A stretch of 64,000 bases of DNA from JBEEJZ01 sp046046915 (lineage in GTDB: Bacteria > Pseudomonadota > Gammaproteobacteria > Burkholderiales > Burkholderiaceae_C): the NCBI GenBank assembly GCA_046046915.1, contig JBJOIT010000007.1, forward strand, positions 1 to 64,000, in the 5' to 3' direction. Below are positions 52,878-61,432 of this stretch, piece after piece. The position numbers and the translations under genes were made by a program. The notes below the pieces were generated by a model. The model was not told where the DNA came from. It did not search any database and saw nothing but the letters and a program-made list of their open reading frames with translations. The first letter of the stretch is position 1; each line of letters opens with the position of its first letter.

Positions 52878-54989
52878 TCAGTGACGTGAGCGACGCACCA
52901 GCGCCGCCGTGTCCAGAATCAGAGCGACTTTGCCATCGCCCAAGATCGTGGCACCCGACACATTGGGAACCTTGCGGTAGTTGGACTCCAGGTTCTTGAC
53001 CACCACCTGCTGCTGGCCCAGTAACTCGTCCACCAGCAGGGCCACTCGGCTGCCTTCTGCCTCGATCACCACCATGATGTCACTGGTCTTGTCGAGGTCG
53101 TAGCGCGGCACCTGAAAGACTTTTTCGAGACCGATCACCGGCATGTACTCGTCGCGCACCTTCACCAGCTGCGAGCCCTGCCCCACGGTGGTCACGGTTT
53201 CAGACTTAACCTGGAAGGACTCCACCACCGACGAGAGCGGTAACAGGTAGACCTCGTCACCGACCCCCACCGACATGCCGTCCATGATGGCCAGAGTCAG
53301 TGGCAAGCGCACAGACACTTTCATGCCCTGGCCTTCGTTCGATTCGATTTCAACCGTGCCGTTCAGGGCAGAGATGTTTCGTTTGACCACGTCCATCCCC
53401 ACGCCGCGGCCAGACACATCGGTCACGACCTCGGCCGTGGAGAAGCCAGGAGCAAAAATCAGTTGCCAGACTTCGGCGTCGGACATCTGGTCAGACACAT
53501 CGAGGCCACGTTCGCGGGCTTTGCGTAGTATCTTTTCACGCGACATGCCCCGGCCATCGTCGCGCACCTCGATCACGATGGAGCCACCCTGGTGGGCTGC
53601 CGACAAGGTGATGGTGCCGGTTTCGGGCTTGCCCGCAGCGCGCCGGTCTGCAGGCATCTCTATGCCGTGGTCGCAACTGTTGCGCACCAGGTGGGTCAAG
53701 GGATCGGTGATTTTTTCAACCAGGCCCTTGTCCAGCTCGGTCGCCTCGCCCTGGGTCACGAAATCAACTTTCTTGCCCAGCTTGCCAGCCAAGTCACGCA
53801 GCATGCGCGGGAAGCGGCTGAACACCACCGACATTGGGATCATGCGGATCGACATGACCGACTCTTGCAGGTCACGGGTGTTGCGGTCGAGGTCGCCCAG
53901 GCCCGACAACAGCAGCTGGTGCAGTGCGGGATCGAGCGCGCGGCTGTTTTGGGCCAGCATGGCTTGTGTGATGACCAGTTCACCCACCAGGTTGATCAAC
54001 TGGTCCACCTTGCTGATGGCTACACGAATGGTGGCTGCTTCCGGCGCTGCAGCAGGCACGGCTACCCTGGCGCCCGCCACGGCAGGCTTGCCCGAATGGG
54101 CGTCCGGGGCGTCATGGTGAGCCAAGGGCGCCCCCGATGACGGCGCACCGGGCGCGTCGTCAAAGAAGCCGTAGAACGGTGCCGGGGCCAGAGGCGCATC
54201 TGCCGGTGGATCGTCGGACACAAACGCTGCTTCCACAGCACCCGCCGGGCTGATGCGCACAATGTCACGGGACACATGAAAAGCAAACAGGTCTAAAAGG
54301 TCATCATCCGTGGACGTGGTCTTGACCTGGAACACACGCACCTTGGCATCTGAGCTGGTCTTGACCTCGATGTCACCCAGGCCGGGAATGTCGCGAAACA
54401 GATCCTTGACAGCGTCCGCCTGCTCCGGCTTGTCCATGGGACCTATCGTGATCGTCAATGTGCGCAGGCCACCAGCCTCGACAACTGGTGCAGCAGCGGG
54501 CACTGGAGGGGCGACCACAGCGGCGGCCACCGGCTCGGGTGCTGGTTTGGCAGGGGCAGCCACGGCCTTGCCAGACGCCAGAGCTGCGATCCTGGCCACC
54601 AGGTCTGCCGTGGGCGTTGCCTCGCCTTCACCACCCGCCTGGTGACGCGCGAGCAGGCTGCGCGACGCGTCGGCAGATTCCAGCAAGACATCGACCATCA
54701 TGGCGTTGGGCTGCAGCTCGTGGCGGCGCAGGCGGTCCAACAGAGACTCCATCTGGTGCGTCAACTCCGCCACGTCCGAAAAACCAAAGGTGGCGGCACC
54801 GCCCTTCACCGAGTGGGCGCAGCGGAAAATGCCATTGAGCTCTTCGTCGTCAGCAGTCTCCAGATTCAGATTGAGCAACATCTGCTCCATCAGGTCCAGG
54901 TTTTCTCCGGCTTCCTCAAAAAAGATTTGATAGAACTGGGTGAGGTCGAAATCACCGCCTGAACCGCTGTCTTGATGTACGTCTGACAT
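52878..54989 (-). CDS. cheA: Chemotaxis histidine kinase CheA
   Basis: 703 residues. Hpt domain 1-110 with phospho-His59 in FRCAHSVKGGAATFGF. A linker rich in Ala/Pro (AAAVVAPPVPAAAPVVEA) leads to a P2-like region and then dimerisation and catalytic domains: LVGELVITQAMLAQNSR, HLVRNSCDHGIEMP (N box), VRDDGRGMS, FAPGFSTAEVVTDVSGRGVGMDVVKRNI (G boxes). The C-terminal CheW-like part is present (YLLPLSSVVESFQVKSETVTTVGQGSQLVKVRDEYMPVIGLEKVF). It phosphorylates CheY and CheB. Confidence 0.97.
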   Translation of the reverse strand: MSDVHQDSGSGGDFDLTQFYQIFFEEAGENLDLMEQMLLNLNLETADDEELNGIFRCAHSVKGGAATFGFSDVAELTHQMESLLDRLRRHELQPNAMMVDVLLESADASRSLLARHQAGGEGEATPTADLVARIAALASGKAVAAPAKPAPEPVAAAVVAPPVPAAAPVVEAGGLRTLTITIGPMDKPEQADAVKDLFRDIPGLGDIEVKTSSDAKVRVFQVKTTSTDDDLLDLFAFHVSRDIVRISPAGAVEAAFVSDDPPADAPLAPAPFYGFFDDAPGAPSSGAPLAHHDAPDAHSGKPAVAGARVAVPAAAPEAATIRVAISKVDQLINLVGELVITQAMLAQNSRALDPALHQLLLSGLGDLDRNTRDLQESVMSIRMIPMSVVFSRFPRMLRDLAGKLGKKVDFVTQGEATELDKGLVEKITDPLTHLVRNSCDHGIEMPADRRAAGKPETGTITLSAAHQGGSIVIEVRDDGRGMSREKILRKARERGLDVSDQMSDAEVWQLIFAPGFSTAEVVTDVSGRGVGMDVVKRNISALNGTVEIESNEGQGMKVSVRLPLTLAIMDGMSVGVGDEVYLLPLSSVVESFQVKSETVTTVGQGSQLVKVRDEYMPVIGLEKVFQVPRYDLDKTSDIMVVIEAEGSRVALLVDELLGQQQVVVKNLESNYRKVPNVSGATILGDGKVALILDTAALVRRSRH

Positions 54990-55032
54990 ACCTGCCTCCT
55001 GTTGGATCAGCCTCGTTGCACGGACTGATGGC

Positions 55033-55395
55033 TTATTTAACGACCTTCTTGATCACTTCCAGCAATCGTGCGGGATCGAATGGCTTGACCAGCCAGCCGG
55101 TCGCGCCAGCTGCACGGCCAGCCTGCTTCATGAGGTCGCTGGACTCGGTGGTCAACATGAGGATGGGAACCGTTTTGAAATTGGGGTGCTCGCGCAACTT
55201 GCGGGTCAGGCCCAAGCCGTCCAGCCTGGGCATGTTCTGATCGGTCAGAACCAGATCAAAGGTTTGGCGCTGCGCTTTTTCGAAAGCGTCGATGCCATCA
55301 ACAGCTTCCACCACTTGGTGGCCTGCACCGATGAGGGTGAAAGACACCATCTTGCGCATGGATGGTGAGTCGTCTACGGCGAGTATCAAGGACAT
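55033..55395 (-). CDS. cheY: Chemotaxis response regulator CheY
   Basis: 120 residues, a single receiver domain: ILAVDDSPSMRKMVSFTL (acidic pair Asp8/Asp9), phospho-acceptor Asp52 in VLTDQNMPRLDG, LMLTTES (Thr) and GWLVKPFDPARLLEVIKK (Lys). Phospho-CheY binds FliM, whose N-terminal switch-binding peptide is encoded at 61412. It lies between the CheZ-like gene and cheA on the same strand. Confidence 0.96.
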   Translation of the reverse strand: MSLILAVDDSPSMRKMVSFTLIGAGHQVVEAVDGIDAFEKAQRQTFDLVLTDQNMPRLDGLGLTRKLREHPNFKTVPILMLTTESSDLMKQAGRAAGATGWLVKPFDPARLLEVIKKVVK

Positions 55396-55433
55396 GAAAG
55401 GCTCCGAAAAGGGTGCAGCGAGTACGGGTCAGG

Positions 55434-55877
55434 CTAAAAAAGTTCGATGGAACCAGCGTCCATCTCGTCTTGCGTTACGGGGTTGGGCCGCTCAGGCACG
55501 TCATCCACAAAGGGCACCGCCTCGCCATCCTCGTTACCCATGGATTCGGCGGCCAGGCGGTAAGCGCAACCCTGCAAAATCTTGGAGGTGTGCACGATCA
55601 GCTGGGAGGCAAGATCCTGAAACTGCAGCTCGGTCACTGCGGCATTCAAGGCGTTACGCACACCATCGAGCTCGGTCTTGCCAGCCAGGGCGGGCGAAGC
55701 GAGGTCTGCACTGGCAGCGGTAAAACGCTGCATCAAGTTGTCCATGGTGTGAGCGAGAAGATTGTCCAGGCGCGCCAGGTCGTGCACCACCACCAGCAGT
55801 GAATCCTGCAGTTCGGCCACCAGCATGACGGGCAAACGCACGCCAGGCTCGGTGTTGTCAGAGGGGCTCGAGGACAT
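55434..55877 (-). CDS. Short CheZ-like phospho-CheY phosphatase
   Basis: 147 residues, against about 210 for typical CheZ. The four-helix hairpin is recognisable: VMLVAELQDSLLVVVHDLARLDNLLAHTMDNLMQRF, then AVTELQFQDLASQLIVHTSKIL. The segment FQDLASQ keeps the Asp88 and Gln92 spacing of the CheZ catalytic pair (Asp143 and Gln147 in E. coli). The C-terminus QDEMDAGSIELF partly resembles the CheY-binding peptide of CheZ. Position next to cheY supports the assignment. The start is the ATG at 55877 with a weak Shine-Dalgarno; an upstream start at 55985 is possible. The 157-base region to the divergent receiver-kinase gene should hold the promoter of the che operon. Confidence 0.7.
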   Translation of the reverse strand: MSSSPSDNTEPGVRLPVMLVAELQDSLLVVVHDLARLDNLLAHTMDNLMQRFTAASADLASPALAGKTELDGVRNALNAAVTELQFQDLASQLIVHTSKILQGCAYRLAAESMGNEDGEAVPFVDDVPERPNPVTQDEMDAGSIELF

Positions 55878-56034
55878 ATCGCTGTCGTATTTCGTGGGAT
55901 AAAAACCGCCATCGGTTTGAATAGGCCACGGCACAAGTTCAAGGACGCTTAGGTTAGCAGGCTTTGAGCCCGTTGAGATCGGCACCAGACCAAATCACCA
56001 GCACTCATCGCGGCCTGACTATCATAGCCCCACC

Positions 56035-57156
56035 ATGGACCCCGCAGCCCCCTTGCCTTCGATCAGAATTCTCCATCTGGAAGACTCGGCGCTGGACCAC
56101 GATCTGGTGCGCCGCACGCTGCGCCGGTCTGAGCAGGCCTACCAAATTCACCGGGTGGACACCCTGGAGGATTTCGAGCAAGCCTGCTCGCCGGCTGACT
56201 GCGATGTCATCCTAGCCGACTACCGGCTGACCGGCTTCACAGCCATGGACGCGTGGCACAGCCTGCAGGCGCAAACTGGAAGGCAAATACAACCTCCGCC
56301 CTTCATTCTGTTGTCCGGCGCCATCGGTGAAACCGCTGCTGTTGCAGCCATACAGCAGGGCATGAGCGACTACCTGCTCAAGGACGACATCAGTCGTCTG
56401 GACCATGTGATTCAGCGATCGCTGGAAGTGCATCAGGCACGCCTGGCCAAACAACAAGCCGATGCCGATCTGGCAGCATCGCAGCGCCAACTGGCCGCCT
56501 TTGCCGAACACCTGCAGCAGACCATCGAACAAGAGCGCGCTGCGATTGCCCGGGAAGTCCATGACGACATCGGCGGTTCACTGGCCGCCATCAAGTTCGA
56601 CCTGGCCTGGATTGGTCGGCACAGTCCCGACACAGCCGTTCAGCAACACGTGACAGCGGCGACAGACATGCTGCAACACGCCATCGGCGCCAGCCAGCGC
56701 ATCATGATGAACTTGCGCCCGGCCATCCTCGACCAGGGCCTGGCGGCGGCAGTGCAATGGCTGGCAGGCAACTTTGAGCGCCGCACCGGCATCAAGACTA
56801 CCTTGCGCACTGACCGGCGCGAGTCCGGCGTGAGCAAGGCCGTTCAAATGGCCGCCTACAGAACGGCGCAGGAGGCGCTGACCAACATCAGCAAACACGC
56901 CAAGTGCGACAGCGTGAAGATAGACATTGCTGCCGACGACGCTTTTTTGACCCTGGAGGTGAGCGACAACGGCCCTGGCATCAGCAGCAGCGATAGAAGC
57001 AAGCCCAAGTCTTTTGGCTTGCGGGGCCTGCACGAGCGGGCCAAATCGGTGGGCGGCTGGCTGGACATCAGCTCCATCAGCGGCCAGGGCACCTCCATCA
57101 TCTTTTCTGCACCGCTGACGGCACAGGCCGACCCAGCACAAGAGGACACCCCATGA
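56035..57156 (+). CDS. Soluble histidine kinase with N-terminal receiver (NarX/DesK-type HisKA_3)
   Basis: 373 residues. Receiver domain about 1-125 (ILHLEDSALDHDLVRRTL; Asp62 in ILADYRLTG; LSGAIGETAAVAAIQQGMSDYLLKDD). A coiled-coil (LAKQQADADLAASQRQLAAFAEHLQQTIEQERAAIA) joins it to the HisKA_3 dimerisation domain with phospho-His176 in AREVHDDIGGSLAAIKFDL. The ATPase domain contains YRTAQEALTNISKHAK and LEVSDNGPGISSS, GLRGLHERAKSVGG. No membrane segment. The last 4 bases overlap the response-regulator gene (ATGA). The sensor input is not evident; the receiver suggests it is itself fed by another kinase. Confidence 0.92.
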   Translation: MDPAAPLPSIRILHLEDSALDHDLVRRTLRRSEQAYQIHRVDTLEDFEQACSPADCDVILADYRLTGFTAMDAWHSLQAQTGRQIQPPPFILLSGAIGETAAVAAIQQGMSDYLLKDDISRLDHVIQRSLEVHQARLAKQQADADLAASQRQLAAFAEHLQQTIEQERAAIAREVHDDIGGSLAAIKFDLAWIGRHSPDTAVQQHVTAATDMLQHAIGASQRIMMNLRPAILDQGLAAAVQWLAGNFERRTGIKTTLRTDRRESGVSKAVQMAAYRTAQEALTNISKHAKCDSVKIDIAADDAFLTLEVSDNGPGISSSDRSKPKSFGLRGLHERAKSVGGWLDISSISGQGTSIIFSAPLTAQADPAQEDTP

Positions 57157-57782
57157 TTCGCGTCATTCTTTGCGACGACCACGCCATGATTCGCCGTGGC
57201 ATCCGTGACACCCTGGCCGAGGCTGTGGATATTCAAGTGGTGGCGGAAACCGGTAGCTACTCGGAGGTGCGCGAAGCGCTGCGTAACACGCCCTGCGACG
57301 TGCTGGTGCTCGACCTCAACCTGCCCGGACGCGGCGGCATGGAAGTGCTGTCCAGCCTGCGTGAGGGGGACTCGCCAGTCAAAGTTCTGATCGTGTCCAT
57401 GTTCCCTGAAGACCAATATGCCATCCGCTGTCTGAGGGCCGGCGCGCAGGGCTACCTGAACAAAGCGGGCGACCCCGCCAACCTCGTGACGGCCGTTCGC
57501 ACCCTGGCCCAGGGTCGCAAGTTCGTGACTCCCGAGGTCGCACAAATGCTGGTGGAAAGCCTCTCTGGCGACGCCAACGAAGCCTTGCATGCGTCCTTGT
57601 CCGAGCGTGAACTGCAAACACTGCTGAAGATTGCGTCCGGCAAAAGACTCTCAGACATCGCCGAAGAACTCATGCTGAGCCCCAAGACGGTGAGCGTCTA
57701 CCGCTCTCGGGTGCTGGAAAAGCTCAAACTCAGCAACAACGCCGAGCTCACCGTCTACGCCATCCGCAACGAACTGGTCTAA
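57153..57782 (+). CDS. NarL/FixJ-family response regulator
   Basis: 209 residues. Receiver: VILCDDHAMIRRGIRDTL, phospho-acceptor Asp54 in VLVLDLNLPGRGG, KVLIVSMFPEDQYAIRCLRAGAQGYLNKAGDP. The LuxR-type DNA-binding domain is at the C-terminus (LSERELQTLLKIASGKRLSDIAEELMLSPKTVSVYRSRVLEKLKLSNNAELTVYAIRNELV). It is co-translated with the kinase at 56035-57156. The pair lies between the che operon and the fli operon; targets are unknown. Confidence 0.95.
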   Translation: MIRVILCDDHAMIRRGIRDTLAEAVDIQVVAETGSYSEVREALRNTPCDVLVLDLNLPGRGGMEVLSSLREGDSPVKVLIVSMFPEDQYAIRCLRAGAQGYLNKAGDPANLVTAVRTLAQGRKFVTPEVAQMLVESLSGDANEALHASLSERELQTLLKIASGKRLSDIAEELMLSPKTVSVYRSRVLEKLKLSNNAELTVYAIRNELV

Positions 57783-57800
57783 CTCGTCTAGCGCAAGCGG

Positions 57801-58568
57801 CTACTTGCCCAGAAAGATATCAATCGAGCGCTCCATCAGGGCCATAAAGGGCTGATCGAGCATGGGCAGTGTCACAGCAATGCCAATCAGGCCCACCGAC
57901 AAGGTAATGGGAAAACCCACCGAGTAAATGTTCATTTGTGGCGCTACGCGGGAAACGATGCCCAGCGCCAGGTTCACAAACATCAGCATGCCGACCATGG
58001 GCAAGGCCATCCACAGGGCGGTGGCGAACAGATCGGCCCCCAAGTGTTGCAGCTTCATGGTTTGCAGGGCCTGCAAAAAGTTCTGATCGACAGGAAACGC
58101 CTCAAAGCTCTTGATGGTGGTCATCAGCACCATCATGTGCCCATTCAGCACCACGAAGAGCAGCGACGCCATTTGCCCAAAAAAACGGGCGACGGCACTC
58201 GACTGCGTATTGAGTGAGGGGTCGAAGAAGGCGGCAAAGTTCAGACCCATCTGGAAACCCACCACTTCTCCCGCCAGTTCGACGGCCGCAAACACCAGAC
58301 GCACCGTAAAACCAATCGCCAGCCCGATGCCCACCTGCTGCACCACCACACCCATGGCCTGCGGACTGTTGATGCTGATGATGGACTGTGCGGGCAAAGC
58401 TCCCTGAGCGGCCAGCGCCACCAGAAAAGCCAGCGCAATGCGCGCGCGCAAGGGAAAGGCTCGTGAAGACAAGACCGGCGCGGCGCTGAACACCGCCAGC
58501 ACCCGCAGAAAGGGCCAGAGGACCGGCGACAGCCAGGCAACCAGCTGGGCTTCAGAAAATGTGATCAA
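57801..58568 (-). CDS. fliR: Flagellar export apparatus protein FliR
   Basis: 255 residues, six or so membrane segments. Family blocks: ITFSEAQLVAWLSPVLWPFLRVLAVFSAAPVLSSRAFPLRARIALAF, AVELAGEVVGFQMGLNFAAFFDPSLNTQSSAVARFFGQMASLLFVVLNGHMMVL and PMVGMLMFVNLALGIVSRVAPQMNIYSVGFPITLSVGL. It forms the export gate with FliP and FliQ. It is the last gene of the fliI-fliR row on this strand; it converges on the response-regulator gene. Confidence 0.97.
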   Translation of the reverse strand: MITFSEAQLVAWLSPVLWPFLRVLAVFSAAPVLSSRAFPLRARIALAFLVALAAQGALPAQSIISINSPQAMGVVVQQVGIGLAIGFTVRLVFAAVELAGEVVGFQMGLNFAAFFDPSLNTQSSAVARFFGQMASLLFVVLNGHMMVLMTTIKSFEAFPVDQNFLQALQTMKLQHLGADLFATALWMALPMVGMLMFVNLALGIVSRVAPQMNIYSVGFPITLSVGLIGIAVTLPMLDQPFMALMERSIDIFLGK

Positions 58569-58583
58569 ACCAGCGCCCGGACG

Positions 58584-58853
58584 TCAAACCACCACGGACG
58601 GAATGGCCTCGATCATTCGCCGGATGTATTCCACCAACATGGTGAGCATCCAGGGTCCAGCAATGGCAAACACCGCAATCGCCGAGATCAGCTTGGGCAC
58701 AAAAGCCAGCGTTGCTTCATGTATCTGCGTCACCGCCTGGAAAAGGCTGACCACCAGCCCCACCACCAGCACCACAATGAGCACCGGAGCCGACACCATC
58801 AGCAACATCAGCAAGGCCTCCTGGCCCATGGTCAACACCATTTGTGAGTTCAT
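58584..58853 (-). CDS. fliQ: Flagellar export apparatus protein FliQ
   Basis: 89 residues with two membrane segments (QEALLMLLMVSAPVLIVVLVVGLVVSLFQAVTQIHEATLAFVPKLISAIAVFAIAGPWMLTMLVEYIRRMIEAIPSVVV). This is the usual FliQ length and wording. Encoded between fliP and fliR with gaps of 13 and 15 bases. Confidence 0.97.
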   Translation of the reverse strand: MNSQMVLTMGQEALLMLLMVSAPVLIVVLVVGLVVSLFQAVTQIHEATLAFVPKLISAIAVFAIAGPWMLTMLVEYIRRMIEAIPSVVV

Positions 58854-58866
58854 ATCGGCTCCAGCG

Positions 58867-59661
58867 TCAGGTCACAAAGCTCGCCGCCAGCGAGCCGATC
58901 AAGAGATTCCAGCCATCGGCCAGCACAAACAGCATGAGCTTGAAAGGCAGCGCCACCAGCACAGGTGACAGCATCATCATGCCCAGGGACATCAGCACAC
59001 TAGACACCACGATGTCGATGACCAGAAAAGGGATGAAGATCATGAAGCCAATCTGGAATGCCGACTTCAGCTCACTGATCACAAACGCGGGCACCAGCAC
59101 CCGGATGGGGGCGGTCTCGATCTTGACGGCTGGGTCCAACTTGGCCAGCTTGGCAAACAAGGAAAAGTCGGCCTGCCGGGTCTGCTTGACCATGAACTGG
59201 CGCAGCGGCGCTTCAGCCTTGTCCAGGGCCTGCTCAAAAGCCATGCCATTTTGGGTGTAAGGCACATACGCGTCCTGGTAGACCTTATCAAAGGTCGGTC
59301 CCATGACAAAAAAGGTCAAAAACAGCGACAGGCCCACCACCACCTGATTGGGGGGTGCCGATTGGGTGCCCAGCGCCTGGCGCAAGAGCGACAGCACGAT
59401 CACGATGCGGGTGAAGCCCGTCATCATCAGCAGCACCGCTGGCAAGAATGACAGGGCCGTAAAAAACAGCAGGGTCTGGATAGGCACCGAAAAGCTGGTG
59501 CCCGACGCACCTGATCCCACCAGCAGGGGAAGTTGGGAACCGCTTTGCGCCAGTGCAGCATTGCCCAGCATGGCCAGTGCCACCGCCGCAATGAGGCGCG
59601 CGACAGGAGCGCAAGCCCAGGAGAAGGCGGGCTTCGTGCCCTTGCAAGAATGATTTGACAC
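58867..59661 (-). CDS. fliP: Flagellar export apparatus protein FliP
   Basis: 264 residues with a cleavable-type N-terminal segment (RLIAAVALAMLGNAALAQ), as is common in FliP, then PIQTLLFFTALSFLPAVLLMMTGFTRIVIVLSLLRQALGTQSAPPNQVVVGLSLFLTFFVMGP and FVISELKSAFQIGFMIFIPFLVIDIVVSSVLMSLGMMMLSPVLVALPFKLMLFVLADGWNLLIGSL. The start is taken as GTG at 59661 because AAGG is correctly spaced and the fliO stop lies just before it; an ATG at 59694 inside fliO is the alternative. Confidence 0.95.
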   Translation of the reverse strand: MSNHSCKGTKPAFSWACAPVARLIAAVALAMLGNAALAQSGSQLPLLVGSGASGTSFSVPIQTLLFFTALSFLPAVLLMMTGFTRIVIVLSLLRQALGTQSAPPNQVVVGLSLFLTFFVMGPTFDKVYQDAYVPYTQNGMAFEQALDKAEAPLRQFMVKQTRQADFSLFAKLAKLDPAVKIETAPIRVLVPAFVISELKSAFQIGFMIFIPFLVIDIVVSSVLMSLGMMMLSPVLVALPFKLMLFVLADGWNLLIGSLAASFVT

Positions 59662-59668
59662 GCGGACC

Positions 59669-59986
59669 TTATTCCAGCGGGAGGGCCTCAGCATCCAGGC
59701 GAGCCGGCCCGGTTGCCATGCCTGCCCCAGGTGCAGGCAAAGTGTGGAGGTGATTGACGTTGTGCGCCGTCACCCCCAGCACCAGCCAGGTCTTGGCACC
59801 TTCCGGCCCCACTTCCACCGTCACCACACGCTGCTGCGGGCCCACGGCCACCGCAGACACCACGCGAGAGGATGCAAGCTGCCCCTGCCCGGCCACCAAA
59901 TTGCGCCGCTGCAACCACTTCAGGGCAAAGGGCAAAGCGCCCAACAGCGCGATGAAGAGCAGCACCACCGCCAAGGTCTGAAACAT
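59669..59986 (-). CDS. fliO: Flagellar protein FliO
   Basis: 105 residues. One N-terminal membrane helix (LAVVLLFIALLGALPFALKWLQRR) followed by a cytoplasmic SH3-like segment (SRVVSAVAVGPQQRVVTVEVGPEGAKTWLVLGVTAHNVNHLHTL) is the standard FliO arrangement. It aids assembly of the FliP ring. Located between fliN and fliP with small gaps. Confidence 0.93.
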   Translation of the reverse strand: MFQTLAVVLLFIALLGALPFALKWLQRRNLVAGQGQLASSRVVSAVAVGPQQRVVTVEVGPEGAKTWLVLGVTAHNVNHLHTLPAPGAGMATGPARLDAEALPLE

Positions 59987-59992
59987 GCTGAT

Positions 59993-60418
59993 CTACCCCT
60001 TGCTCACGCGGCGCAGTCGCTCGGAGGGCGTGACCACGTCTGTGAGACGAATGCCAAACTTGTCGTTCACCACCACCACCTCGCCTTGCGCGATCAGGTA
60101 GCCGTTGACCAGCACATCCATGGGTTCGCCAGCCAAAGCATCCAGCTCGACGACCGAGCCCTGCCCCAGCTGCAGGATGTGCTTGATCGGCACCTTGGTG
60201 CGACCCAGCTCCACCGACAGCTGCACCGGGATGTCGAGCACCATGTTGATGTCATTCATGGGCCCATCGCCAGAACCGCCCGAAAACGGACGTGGCGCCT
60301 CGCCCGCCAGGATGCCAGCGTGCGCATCGCCCGCGCCGTCACTTGCTTTTTGCTCCATGAGGGCCTCGGCCCAGTCGGCCATGCCGTCGTCTTCTGTGGG
60401 TTTGTCTTCAGCTGCCAT
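59993..60418 (-). CDS. fliN: Flagellar motor switch protein FliN
   Basis: 141 residues. The C-terminal SpoA domain (NMVLDIPVQLSVELGRTKVPIKHILQLGQGSVVELDALAGEPMDVLVNGYLIAQGEVVVVNDKFGIRLTDVV) is complete; the N-terminal region is acidic (MADWAEALMEQKASDG). Part of the C-ring and export docking. It overlaps fliM by 11 bases. Confidence 0.97.
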   Translation of the reverse strand: MAAEDKPTEDDGMADWAEALMEQKASDGAGDAHAGILAGEAPRPFSGGSGDGPMNDINMVLDIPVQLSVELGRTKVPIKHILQLGQGSVVELDALAGEPMDVLVNGYLIAQGEVVVVNDKFGIRLTDVVTPSERLRRVSKG

Positions 60419-61412
60419 GTCGTTCCCCCATCCAGTTGAGGTCGTTGCTCCTCAAACTCTTGTCAATGCGGATTGCATATTTGGCGTTGTGCGTGCCGTA
60501 TTGGCATTCAAACACGGGTACGCCGTCGATCGTGGCCTGAATCCGGGGTGCCCGGTCCAGTTCTATAAAGTCTCCTGGCTTCATGGCCAGCAATTGTTCG
60601 ATGGTGGCATCAGCCCTTGCCAGCTCGGCCACCAAGGTCACCTCGGCCGCCTGGATCTCGCGCGTCAGCACGTTCACCCAGCGCTTGTCGACTTCCATCG
60701 AGTCGCCTTGCGTGGACGAGTACAACACATCCCGAATCGGCTCCATGGTTGCGTAGGGCACGCAAAAGTGGATGGCGCCGGCAATGTCGCCAATTTCCAG
60801 CTGGAAAGAGGTAGAAATCACGATCTCGCTGGGCGTGGCAATGTTGGCAAACTGGGGTTGCATCTCTGAGCGCTGGTATTCCAGCTCCAGCGGGTAGATG
60901 CCCTTCCAGGCTTTTTTGTACTCGGTGGTGATCACATCCACCAGCCGGTTGATGACGCGCTGCTCGGTCGCAGAAAAATCCCGGCCCTCAATTCGGGTCT
61001 GGAACTTGCCTGTACCGCCGTACAGCGTGTCGATGATGCCGAAGACCAGCGCCGGCTCGCACACGATGAGGCCATTGCCGCGCAGAGGCCGTATCGCCAC
61101 GATGTTGAAATTGGTCGGCACCGCCAGTTCACGCAAAAAGGCGCTGTAACGCTGCACAGAAACCGAGCCCACCGACACCTCCGGGCTGCGGCGGATGAAG
61201 TTAAACAGGCCAATGCGCAGGTTGCGGGCAAATCGTTCGTTGACGATTTCCATCGTCGGCATACGGCCCCGAACAATGCGCTCCTGGCTGGAAATGTTGT
61301 AGGGCCGAACCTCGCCCTCTTGCGGCGCTTCTTCGACGCTCTTCTGGCTTTCACCAGTCACGCCCTCCAGGAGGGCATCGACCTCTTCCTGGGAAAGAAA
61401 CGATTCAGCCAT
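60408..61412 (-). CDS. fliM: Flagellar motor switch protein FliM
   Basis: 334 residues. The N-terminal FLSQEEVDALLEGV is the CheY-binding peptide; the middle domain shows MPTMEIVNERFARNLRIGLFNFIRR and GGTGKFQTRIEGRDFSATEQRVI; the C-terminal SpoA domain ends with GERHG. Transmits phospho-CheY binding to rotational switching. It lies between fliL and fliN, with a Shine-Dalgarno GGAG before the ATG. Confidence 0.97.
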   Translation of the reverse strand: MAESFLSQEEVDALLEGVTGESQKSVEEAPQEGEVRPYNISSQERIVRGRMPTMEIVNERFARNLRIGLFNFIRRSPEVSVGSVSVQRYSAFLRELAVPTNFNIVAIRPLRGNGLIVCEPALVFGIIDTLYGGTGKFQTRIEGRDFSATEQRVINRLVDVITTEYKKAWKGIYPLELEYQRSEMQPQFANIATPSEIVISTSFQLEIGDIAGAIHFCVPYATMEPIRDVLYSSTQGDSMEVDKRWVNVLTREIQAAEVTLVAELARADATIEQLLAMKPGDFIELDRAPRIQATIDGVPVFECQYGTHNAKYAIRIDKSLRSNDLNWMGERHGS

Positions 61413-61432
61413 GTTGAAAGCTCCGGCTGGGT

